A stretch of 64,000 nucleotides of DNA. Source: Agromyces protaetiae. GTDB lineage: Bacteria > Actinomycetota > Actinomycetes > Actinomycetales > Microbacteriaceae. Position numbers and translations under genes: made by a program. This document shows, one piece after another, positions 47,040 to 54,314 of this stretch (position 1 is its first letter; each line of letters opens with the position of its first letter). The notes beneath the pieces are model-generated. The model was not told the DNA's origin and made no database searches. It saw only the letters and a list, made by a program, of their open reading frames with translations. The DNA lies in assembly GCF_004135405.1 (NCBI RefSeq), contig NZ_CP035491.1:1984001-2048000 (forward strand), read 5' to 3'.

Positions 47040-47096
47040 CGATCCGTCGCAGATTGCCCTCAGTGGTGCTCGCGAAGGGCGTTCTGCGACGGATCG
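47040..47096. terminator. Long hairpin between convergent ROK and trpEG genes
   Basis: CGATCCGTCGCAGA (47040-47053) pairs exactly with TCTGCGACGGATCG (47083-47096). A further GCCCT/AGGGC stem lies inside, with a 15-base loop. It probably ends both converging transcripts, though the length is unusual. Confidence 0.65.
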
Positions 47097-47134
47097 GTGG
47101 AGAGACCGGCGACGTGCGCAGGGCGCAGCGTCGC

Positions 47135-48973
47135 TCAGTCTGTGAGTACCCCGTCGACGAGTCGCTCGAGCACCGTGAGGCCGTCGGGCGAGAGCACCGA
47201 CTCGAGATGGCCCTGGACCGACGCGATCTTCGCGCCGCGGAGCGCATGCACGATGCCCGTCTCGGGGTCGGACGCGATCTCGAGCGCGAGCTCGGGCGTC
47301 GTCGACCCGTTCTCGCCGCGCGCCGCGAACGTGTTGTAGAACCCGATGGCCGCCTGCTCGCCGAACACGTCGATCACATGCTGCTGCCCCTGCCGGGGCG
47401 CGGGCAGCGGCTCGATGGGAAGCCCCGCGAGGTCTGAGAGCACCTGGTGGCTGAGGCACACCGCGAGCGCCGGACGGCCCTGCGCGAGGCGGGCCGACAC
47501 GAGTTCGCGCAGGCGCGCGACGCGCGGGTCGGACTCGTCGCGCGGGTCGCCGGGACCGGGGCCGAAGACGACGAGGGCTTCGGATGCCTCGGTGGGCGCC
47601 TCGTGCCACGGCACGACCCGTGCGCGGTAGCCGAGGTGATGCAACTGGTGGGCGAGCATCGTCGTGAACTCGTCTTCGTTGTCGACGACGAGCACGTCGG
47701 CGTCCTTCGACGGTCGTGAGGCCTGTGCGGTGCTCCAGAACGGCGCGAGGTCGTGGTTGCGGGCCGCGAGGAGGGGTGCGACGCGAGGGTCGTCGTGGGC
47801 TTCGGCCGACGAGCCCGCCGCCGAGGCATCCGCCCTGGGGATCGCGCCGATCGCGGTCAGGACGCCCGACGCCTTGGTCCATGTCTCGGCGACCTCGCTC
47901 TCGGGCTTGGAGTGGCGCACGAGCGTCGCGCCCGCCGACACGCGCACGTGCCCGGCGTCGTCGACGAAGGCCGTGCGGATGAGGATGGGGGCGTCGACGT
48001 CGTAGCCCGCGTCGGTCGGCGTGAAGCGCGCGAGCACGCCCGCGTAGTATCCGCGCGCCGTCGTCTCGTGGCGGGCGATGACCGTGCAGGCGTTCTGCAT
48101 GGGCGAGCCCGTGACGGTCGGGGCGAACATCGTGAGGCGCAGCACCTGGCGCACGTCGAGGTCGGAATGCCCCTCGAGCAGGTATTCGGTGTGGGTCAGC
48201 CGCGACATCCGCTTCAGGAACGGGCCGCGCATGCGGCCGCCGTTCGGGCACACGGCGCTCATCATCTTGAGCTCTTCGTCGACGACCATGAAGAGCTCTT
48301 CGCGCTCTTTCACGTCGGTGAGGAACGCGACGAGGTCGTCGCCCGTCGCGCCGCCCGCGGGGTGGCGGAATGTGCCGCTGATCGGGTTCATCGATACGAC
48401 GCCGCCGATCGACGAGACGTGCCGTTCGGGCGTCGCGCCCACGAGCGAGACGCCGGGCGTCGAGATCGCGAACGTCCAGTACGCGCCGCGCTCGAACTCG
48501 AGGAGCGCCCGCAGCCAGCCGAGCAGCGCCTCGCGCGTCGGCACGTCGGTCGTGCCCGTGAAGTCGCGACGGATGACGAAGTTCGCGCCCTCGCCGTGCC
48601 CGATCTCGTCGTCGATGACGCGGCGCACGATGGCGGCGTACTCGTCGTCGGGGATGTCGACCGACAGGTCGCCGATCGCCGCGGGGTGCGGCGGGAGCGC
48701 GGTGATCGCCGCATCGACGGAGAGCGTCTCGCGGTCGCGCACGATGAGGCAGCGCAGCGGCGCCCCGTCGTCGTGGGCGACGTACCCGCGCTCGCGCACC
48801 TGGCGGAACGGCACGAGTGTCAGCACCTCGGCGCCGTCGAGCGGGATGTCGGCGAGCCGGTCGACATCGACCACGTCGCCGATCAGCACGTCGAGCGTGG
48901 GCTCCTGCTCGCGGCGGATGATCGCGAACGCGGGGGCGCCGGGGGCGGTGAGCGTGGGGAGGAGTCTCGACAT
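47135..48973 (-). CDS. trpEG: Fused anthranilate synthase TrpEG (PhzE-like family)
   Basis: This 612-residue bifunctional enzyme combines a chorismate-binding component I domain (residues ~120-390, with SPMQNACTVIARHETTARGYY) and a glutamine amidotransferase domain (~420-605). The amidotransferase has GPGPGDPRD, nucleophile Cys in AVCLSHQ (near 506) and His/Glu in QGHLES (near 589 and 591). The fusion and VCLSHQ with GQQHVIDVFG and GFYNTF resemble PhzE of phenazine synthesis, but no phz genes are near. A WW leader peptide and hairpin directly upstream show control by tryptophan, so the product is most likely anthranilate for tryptophan. That follows the fused TrpEG of Streptomyces. Confidence 0.88.
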   Translation of the reverse strand: MSRLLPTLTAPGAPAFAIIRREQEPTLDVLIGDVVDVDRLADIPLDGAEVLTLVPFRQVRERGYVAHDDGAPLRCLIVRDRETLSVDAAITALPPHPAAIGDLSVDIPDDEYAAIVRRVIDDEIGHGEGANFVIRRDFTGTTDVPTREALLGWLRALLEFERGAYWTFAISTPGVSLVGATPERHVSSIGGVVSMNPISGTFRHPAGGATGDDLVAFLTDVKEREELFMVVDEELKMMSAVCPNGGRMRGPFLKRMSRLTHTEYLLEGHSDLDVRQVLRLTMFAPTVTGSPMQNACTVIARHETTARGYYAGVLARFTPTDAGYDVDAPILIRTAFVDDAGHVRVSAGATLVRHSKPESEVAETWTKASGVLTAIGAIPRADASAAGSSAEAHDDPRVAPLLAARNHDLAPFWSTAQASRPSKDADVLVVDNEDEFTTMLAHQLHHLGYRARVVPWHEAPTEASEALVVFGPGPGDPRDESDPRVARLRELVSARLAQGRPALAVCLSHQVLSDLAGLPIEPLPAPRQGQQHVIDVFGEQAAIGFYNTFAARGENGSTTPELALEIASDPETGIVHALRGAKIASVQGHLESVLSPDGLTVLERLVDGVLTD

Positions 48974-49650
48974 GTGGTTCTCCGGTCGGGCCCGCGGTGG
49001 CCGCCGGAAACGCGAGACGACCGCCCTCGGGCGGTCGTCGTGCGTCGTGCGCTCGTGATCCGCCTAGGAGGCGGGCCACCAGGAGCGGGTCGACGCGGGC
49101 TGCATGGGCACGAGCGTAGCGCATGCCGACGAGGTCGAGCGCTGCGGATGTCTCGGTGCAGCGCGCGCGAGAAATAGTTGCGGGCGCCCGCCGCGAGCGC
49201 GATGTCGACGATCTCGCGGTCCGAGAAGCCGTGGGCGCGAAGGCGCGACGCATCCGCCTCGGTCATCGACGCCGAGTCGCCGCTCAACCGCTCGGCGAAC
49301 GCCATCATCTCGATCTCGGCGGGGGAGAGATCTGCGTCGCGGTAGTCGCGCGCGATGCGGGTCAACTGGTCTTCGTCGAAGACCTTGAGCGACTTGCGCC
49401 CGTGGGCGAGCAGGCACGCGTCCGACCCGATCGCGCGGGCCGCGGCGAGCGTCACGAGCTCGTACCTGCGGAGCCCGAGGTCGGCGACGACGGCCTTCAC
49501 GAGCGCACGGAACGCCGCGGTCGCCTCGGGGTTCACGGCCATGACGCGCGTGTGACTCGCGACGTAGCCGAGGTCGCGCTCGTCCTCTGCGTACTGCTCG
49601 GCCGCGAGTCCCGTGGCCTCGCCAGGCTCGGGCGTCCGGATGATCGACAT
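48883..49650 (-). CDS. AhpD-like/carboxymuconolactone decarboxylase family protein, 3' end uncertain
   Basis: The recognisable part is residues 1-162 (to about 49165): a helical AhpD-like alkylhydroperoxidase fold with GSDACLLAHG (Cys and His; the second Cys of CxxC is replaced) and LSPAEIEMMAFAERLSGDSASMTEAD. After NYFSRAL the open frame becomes Arg/Pro-rich and runs through the trp leader, attenuator and the trpEG start to 48883, which cannot be genuine. No other frame offers a stop near the expected end either. The normal C-terminus of 15-20 residues is probably lost to a base error or decay. Confidence 0.65.
   Translation of the reverse strand: MSIIRTPEPGEATGLAAEQYAEDERDLGYVASHTRVMAVNPEATAAFRALVKAVVADLGLRRYELVTLAAARAIGSDACLLAHGRKSLKVFDEDQLTRIARDYRDADLSPAEIEMMAFAERLSGDSASMTEADASRLRAHGFSDREIVDIALAAGARNYFSRALHRDIRSARPRRHALRSCPCSPRRPAPGGPPPRRITSARRTTTARGRSSRVSGGHRGPDRRTTCRDSSPRSPPPAPPRSRSSAASRSPRSTC
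49016..49039 (-). promoter_or_regulatory. trp attenuator hairpin
   Basis: GACGACCGCCC and GGGCGGTCGTC (11-base arms) form a strong hairpin between the leader peptide and trpEG. It is followed in the transcript by a short T stretch. It would be the terminator form that is avoided when ribosomes stall at the leader Trp codons. Confidence 0.7.
49064..49105 (-). CDS. trpL: trp leader peptide
   Basis: The 13-residue ORF reads MQPASTRSWWPAS with two adjacent Trp codons and TAG, 90 bases before trpEG. A -10-like TACGCT ends 7 bases before its ATG, so the transcript may be leaderless. A CCGCC/GGCGG pair around the stop could be the pause hairpin. The layout, WW codons then a GC-rich hairpin then trpE, is that of classical trp attenuation. 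Confidence 0.8.
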   Translation of the reverse strand: MQPASTRSWWPAS

Positions 49651-49772
49651 GGCGTGTCCCTCCCGATCGGCGTCGCCTTCGACGAGGTCAAGGTACGCTC
49701 CCAGCGCCGCAGCGGCATCAGGGGCGACCCCGAGGCATCCGCCCGCGAGCTTCGAGCCGCGAGACCGACGCG

Positions 49773-50465
49773 CTACGCAGCCGAGTCATGGCAGTTGACG
49801 TCGTTCACCCAGCCGTAGTCGTAGAGGTCGTTGCCGAACACGACGTCGAACTCCTCACCGGACTCGGCGTCCTGGAACCGCTGGGTCTCGTAGAACTCGG
49901 GTTCGACCCCGTCCTCGTCGTTCGTGTAGCCGATCGTGACCGACATGATGCGGCACTTGTCGAGGGGGAAGACGGCGGTCTCCCAGCAGCCCTTCTCGAA
50001 CTTCTCCGAGCAGAGGTCGTCGAGGCGGCCGTCGGTGTAGACCTCGAGCGCGGCGGGGAACGTGAAGAGCGTTTCGAGTGCGGAGTAGCGGTCGACGCCG
50101 TGCTCGCCCGGCCCCGCCGAGCCGCCCGACGCCGCCGTGTCGACGAGCGGCCGCACGGCGGCGACGCCGGCGAACACCGCGACGACGAGGAGCGCGAGGG
50201 TCGCGACCGATCCGATGACGATGCCCGCGATCGCGCCACCCGAGAGGTGTCGCCGCGGGGCGGCGGCGAGTTCGTGGAGGAGCGTCGCCCGGGCGACGGC
50301 GATCGCCGCGGTGGCGCGTTCGGCTTCGCGGCGCGAGGCTTCGTCGATCGCGCGAGACGGATGGCTCGCCCAGGCCGCTTGCGCGGCGGCCGACTCGATG
50401 CGGTCGACGGTGAGCGGCGCGGTGGGATCGAGGCGCAGCCAGGCGCGGGCGGTGTACGGGTCCAC
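49773..50465 (-). CDS. Hypothetical single-pass membrane protein
   Basis: This 230-residue protein has a soluble N-terminal ~75 residues with helices (ESAAAQAAWASHPSRAIDEA), a membrane helix near 78-105 (GAIAGIVIGSVATLALLVVAVFA) and an outer domain with three Cys residues (LCSEKF, KGCWET, DKCRIM) and a final NCHD. The function is unknown. It stands alone on its strand. Confidence 0.75.
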   Translation of the reverse strand: MDPYTARAWLRLDPTAPLTVDRIESAAAQAAWASHPSRAIDEASRREAERATAAIAVARATLLHELAAAPRRHLSGGAIAGIVIGSVATLALLVVAVFAGVAAVRPLVDTAASGGSAGPGEHGVDRYSALETLFTFPAALEVYTDGRLDDLCSEKFEKGCWETAVFPLDKCRIMSVTIGYTNDEDGVEPEFYETQRFQDAESGEEFDVVFGNDLYDYGWVNDVNCHDSAA

Positions 50466-50556
50466 GTCGCGATCCTATGGGCGACCGCCGACGCGAGGTA
50501 AGGACTCCTTCGGGGGAGCTCTCGCGGATGTCGGCTCGGCGCGGCAGGATGTCAGC

Positions 50557-51417
50557 GTGCCCGAACTCCCCGAGGTCGAAGCGCTCTCGCGGTTCCTCCG
50601 CGAGCGCACGGTGGGCCATGCCGTCGCGTCGATCCGGATGGCGTCGATCTCGGCGCTCAAGACGTTCGATCCGCCCCTGCACACGCTCGAGGGCGCCGAG
50701 ATCACGGCCGTCGATCGGCACGGCAAGTTCGTCGACCTCGTGACGCCGGCCGGTCACCTCGTCTTCCATCTCGCGCGCGCCGGATGGCTGCGCTGGTACG
50801 ACGAGGTGCCGAAGACGGCCGTGAAGCCCGGCAAGTCGCCGCTCGCGCTGCGACTGCGGCTCGACGACGGCGCGGGCTTCGACCTCACCGAGGCCGGCAC
50901 GAAGAAGTCGCTCGCCGTGTACGTCGTGCGCGACCCCGCCGAGATCCCGGGCGTCGCGCGGCTCGGACCCGACCCCACCGAGCCCGGATTCACGCGCGAC
51001 GACTTCGCGGCGATCCTCGACGGGCGGCGCACGCAGATCAAGGGCGTCCTCCGCGACCAGTCGATCTTCGCGGGCATCGGCAACGCCTACTCCGACGAGA
51101 TCCTGCACGCCGCGAAGATGTCGCCCTACCTGCTCGCCGCGAAGCTCACGCCCGAGCAGATCGACACCCTCTACTCCGCGATGCGCGACACCCTCGCAGA
51201 GGCCGTCGCCGAGGCATCCGGCAAACCGCCCGCCGACCTCAAAGACGCCAAGCGACGCGGCATGCAGGTGCACGGCCGCGCCGGCCAGGCATGCCCCGTG
51301 TGCGGCGATACGGTCCGTCAGGTGATCTTCGCCGACTCGACCTTCCAGTACTGCCCGACGTGCCAGACGGGCGGCAAGCCGCTCGCCGACCGCGTGCTCT
51401 CGCGGCTCGTCAAGTGA
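50557..51417 (+). CDS. Fpg/Nei family DNA glycosylase (second of two)
   Basis: This 286-residue enzyme starts at GTG 50557. The mature N-terminus PELPEVEA carries catalytic Pro and Glu. KFVDLVTPAGHLVFHLARAG is the beta-sandwich core, QSIFAGIGNAYSDEILHAAK the H2TH region, and the zinc finger is regular (CPVCGDT then CPTCQTGG). Compared with the copy at 37559 it lacks the acidic insertion and has a standard CX2C. It overlaps the HemK-like methylase gene by GTGA. Confidence 0.94.
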   Translation: MPELPEVEALSRFLRERTVGHAVASIRMASISALKTFDPPLHTLEGAEITAVDRHGKFVDLVTPAGHLVFHLARAGWLRWYDEVPKTAVKPGKSPLALRLRLDDGAGFDLTEAGTKKSLAVYVVRDPAEIPGVARLGPDPTEPGFTRDDFAAILDGRRTQIKGVLRDQSIFAGIGNAYSDEILHAAKMSPYLLAAKLTPEQIDTLYSAMRDTLAEAVAEASGKPPADLKDAKRRGMQVHGRAGQACPVCGDTVRQVIFADSTFQYCPTCQTGGKPLADRVLSRLVK

Positions 51418-52256
51418 GCCGGGTGAGCGACGCCGACGCGCGCGACGCCGTCGTCGCGCGGCTGCGCGCCGCCGGGTGCGTCTTCGCCGAAGACGAGACG
51501 CGGCTGCTCGAAGAAGCGGCACGGGCGGCGGATGCCTCGGTGCTCGACGGGCTCGTCGCGCGCCGTGTCGCGGGCGAACCGCTCGAGACGATCCTCGGCT
51601 GGGTCCTGTTCGGCGGGCTCCGCCTCGCCGTCGCGCCCGGCGTCTTCGTGCCGCGCGTGCGCACCGAGGCGCTCGCCGCGGAGGCGGCGCGGCTCGCGAT
51701 CGCGGCTTCGGGGGCCTCCGCGCCCGTGGTGGTCGACCTGTGCGGGGGAGTCGGGGCGATCGCGGCCGTCGTCGGCGAACGGTGCCGGGCCGCGGGCGTC
51801 GCGCTCGGCGCGCTCGTCACGACCGACATCGACCCCGTGGCATCCGCCGTCGCCGCGCGCAATCTCGCGCCCTACGCGGGCGAGGCGCACGCCGGCGATC
51901 TCTTCGCGGCGGTGCCCGAGGACCTCGCCGGTCGCATCGACGTGCTCGCCGTCAACGCGCCTTACGTGCCGACCGACGCGATTGCGACGATGCCGCCCGA
52001 GGCACGCGACCACGAGCCGCGCGTCGCGCTCGACGGCGGCGCCGACGGACTCGAGCTGCACCGGCGCATCGCGGCGTCGGCCGCCGACTGGCTCGCCCCC
52101 GGCGGCAGCATCCTCATCGAGACGAGTGTCGCGCAGGCGCCGCGCACGTCGGCGCTCCTCGCCGCGGGAGGGCTCGAGGTCCGCGTCGAGCACGACGACG
52201 ACCGCGACGGCACGTTCGTGGTGGGCCGGCTCGTCGTCGGGCGGAAGGCGGGCTGA
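51414..52256 (+). CDS. HemK/PrmC-related methyltransferase (NAPY variant)
   Basis: This 280-residue SAM methyltransferase has an N-terminal helical domain and motif I VVDLCGGVGAIAAVV. The catalytic loop is AVNAPYVPTDAIATMPPEA, where PrmC and N6-methylases have NPPY; an NAPYVP form marks a PrmC-related group. The target may be a glutamine of a protein, but the change makes this uncertain. Translation is coupled to the glycosylase gene. Confidence 0.85.
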   Translation: MSRVSDADARDAVVARLRAAGCVFAEDETRLLEEAARAADASVLDGLVARRVAGEPLETILGWVLFGGLRLAVAPGVFVPRVRTEALAAEAARLAIAASGASAPVVVDLCGGVGAIAAVVGERCRAAGVALGALVTTDIDPVASAVAARNLAPYAGEAHAGDLFAAVPEDLAGRIDVLAVNAPYVPTDAIATMPPEARDHEPRVALDGGADGLELHRRIAASAADWLAPGGSILIETSVAQAPRTSALLAAGGLEVRVEHDDDRDGTFVVGRLVVGRKAG

Positions 52257-52268
52257 GCGGGCGAGCGC

Positions 52269-52976
52269 TCAGCCCCCGCCGCGCACCCGCGAATCGGCGT
52301 CCGCGAGGATCGCGACGACCTCGGCATCGGGGGTCTGCGCGAAGTCGAGGTAGTGCATGCCGACGGCCATGAAGCCCGGCGGCGCCGCGAGGCGCACGAC
52401 CTCGTCGGCGGTGCCGTCGCCCACGAGGTCGGCGAGCGAGTCGGGAGCCGCGACCGGGACGGCGAGGACGACTCGCGCGGCACCCATCGCCCGCGCGACC
52501 CGGCACGCCACCCGCGCGGTCGCTCCCGTCGCGACGCCGTCGTCGACGATCACCGCCGTCCGGCCCTCGATCGGCGCGGCCGCACGCCCGCTCCGGAACC
52601 GCGCGACGCGCGACTCGACCTCGGCGCGCTCGCGCGCTTCGATGCGCCGCAGCTCGCCGTGGGGCACCCGCGCCTGCGCGAGCACGTCGTCGTTCCACAC
52701 GACCGTGCCGCCCTCGCCGACGGCGCCCATCGCGACCTCGGGCCGGTGCGGCACGCCGAGCTTCCGCACGACGAGCACGTCGAGAGGCGCGGCGAGCGCG
52801 TGAGCGACCTCGTCGGCGACGGGCACGCCGCCCCGCGGCAGTCCGAGGACGACGACGTCCGGCCCTGAGACATCCGGCCCTGGGACAGCCGACACCGAGG
52901 CATCCGCCGCGAACCGTCCCGCGACCGCCTCGGCGAGCCGCCGCCCGGCGTCGCGCCGATCCGCGAAGCGCGACAT
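52269..52976 (-). CDS. Phosphoribosyltransferase-domain protein
   Basis: This 235-residue type I phosphoribosyltransferase-like protein shows the PRPP-binding loop as AVIVDDGVATGATARVA and an N-terminal VVVLGLPRGGVPVADEVA segment, matching the stand-alone PRTase-like proteins often found near dienelactone hydrolases. The start at 52976 is chosen as the ATG next to MSRFADRRDAG. The substrate is unknown. Confidence 0.88.
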   Translation of the reverse strand: MSRFADRRDAGRRLAEAVAGRFAADASVSAVPGPDVSGPDVVVLGLPRGGVPVADEVAHALAAPLDVLVVRKLGVPHRPEVAMGAVGEGGTVVWNDDVLAQARVPHGELRRIEARERAEVESRVARFRSGRAAAPIEGRTAVIVDDGVATGATARVACRVARAMGAARVVLAVPVAAPDSLADLVGDGTADEVVRLAAPPGFMAVGMHYLDFAQTPDAEVVAILADADSRVRGGG

Positions 52977-52987
52977 CGCCGCCGCGC

Positions 52988-54133
52988 TCACTCCGTCCAG
53001 CGAGCGCGGAACCGGTCGAACGACCGCTTGCACGCGTGCGCGATCTCGTCGACGCGCTCCGCGTCGGGTTCGATCCAGCCGGTGCCGGGCCGCCGCAGCA
53101 CCTCGACGTTCGCCGCACCGAGCAGGAACTCGCGCAGGAACTCGGCCTGCAGCGCGTTCAACACGAGCCCCGCGGCATCCGCCTCGCTCGCGAGCTCGCG
53201 GAAGCGCGCCGACTCGCGCACGATCTCGTAGCTCCCGAGATACGGCTGGTTGAGGGCGACGGCGGCCGGATGCTCCACGCCGAATCCCGCACGGACGTCG
53301 TCGGCGAGCAGGCGCAGCACGTCGGCGCGCATCGTGATCGGGTCGTCGACGCTCGCGGCGCCGCGCGACTCGCCGTCGGCGTCGCCGCGGTTCGACAGCG
53401 CGACGACGTCGGGCAGACGGTCGGCCGGATCTCGGAGCACGTCGATGGCGCCCTCGCGCGTCGTGGTGCGGTTCATCGTGTCGTGGAAGGCGAGGAAGGT
53501 CACGGCGCGCTCGCGCGGAGCATCCGTCGGCCCCGAGGCATCCGCTCGGTCCAAACGCGACCGCACCAGGCGCTCGAGCAGGTCGTCGCGCGTGCGCTCG
53601 TACACGTCGACGCCCTGCGCGCCGACGCGCTCGAACGCCGCGACGAGCCGGTCGACGCCCGCTTCGTCATCGGGCACGCGCAGCAGCGGGGAGAACGAGA
53701 ACGTCACGGGCCGGATCGCATCGACCCCCGAGAGGTCGACGCGGTTCCACGCCCCCGCCTCGCGCACGCGTGCGAGCGCCTCCCGGAGCGTCGCCGCGAG
53801 ATCGGCCGGCCGCTCGCGATTCGGGTCGCGCACCATGCGCGGGTGCGGGTTCTCGACGACGACGATGCGGTCGTCGATCTCGGCCCACCGGCGCACGATC
53901 GGGCTCGTCGAGCAGTCCGTGTAGTCGAACTGCAGGCGCCGCGTGAACTCGGGCGCGATGAACTCGGCGAGCTCTTCGGGAATCGCCGACCCCGCGTGCG
54001 GGGCCGACACGATCACGTCGGCGCGGGCGAGCGCCTCGTCGAGCGAACGCGTGCCGCGACCCGCGAAATGCACGATGTCCGACGGCTCGAAGACCGTCCC
54101 CGACGGGAGGAAGAGCGGCGCCGCGGCATCCAT
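52988..54133 (-). CDS. N-formylglutamate amidohydrolase family protein
   Basis: This 381-residue member of the FGase family has the SAPHAGSAIPEELAEF start of the catalytic fold, FDYTDCSTSPIVRRW, VENPHPRM with metal-binding residues, and a long C-terminal half with LNQPYLGSYEIV. No hut genes adjoin. It may act on N-formylglutamate or on another acyl amino acid. The ATG at 54133 opens the homologous part. Confidence 0.85.
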   Translation of the reverse strand: MDAAAPLFLPSGTVFEPSDIVHFAGRGTRSLDEALARADVIVSAPHAGSAIPEELAEFIAPEFTRRLQFDYTDCSTSPIVRRWAEIDDRIVVVENPHPRMVRDPNRERPADLAATLREALARVREAGAWNRVDLSGVDAIRPVTFSFSPLLRVPDDEAGVDRLVAAFERVGAQGVDVYERTRDDLLERLVRSRLDRADASGPTDAPRERAVTFLAFHDTMNRTTTREGAIDVLRDPADRLPDVVALSNRGDADGESRGAASVDDPITMRADVLRLLADDVRAGFGVEHPAAVALNQPYLGSYEIVRESARFRELASEADAAGLVLNALQAEFLREFLLGAANVEVLRRPGTGWIEPDAERVDEIAHACKRSFDRFRARWTE

Positions 54134-54195
54134 GCTGCCGACCCTAGTCGGCCCCAGAGCGAGGGTCGAGAGGCGCTCTTTGTGGAAATGATTGC

Positions 54196-54223
54196 TCGAC
54201 AACGCGCCGGCATCACCTAAACT
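54196..54223 (+). promoter_or_regulatory. Promoter of the VWA/solute-binding gene
   Basis: TCGACA (54196-54201), a 16-base spacer and TAAACT (54218-54223) form a good sigma-A-type promoter. It would begin the transcript near 54230. Confidence 0.6.
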
Positions 54224-54239
54224 TGTGCGCACCCTCCCC

Positions 54240-54263
54240 CTGAACAGGGGGATCCCTGTTCAG
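54240..54263. promoter_or_regulatory. 10-bp inverted repeat in the 5' leader
   Basis: CTGAACAGGG and CCCTGTTCAG, 4 bases apart, are perfect arms located just after the predicted transcription start. It is an operator or a leader hairpin. Confidence 0.6.
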
Positions 54264-54314
54264 AGTTCGGGATCGGCGGCGCGACCTGGCCCTCGGTTCG
54301 GCTTGGAGTGTTCC

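Noticed and set aside
47135..48973. Phenazine biosynthesis gene phzE
   Set aside because: The family resemblance is real but there are no other phz genes, and the WW leader peptide indicates tryptophan control.
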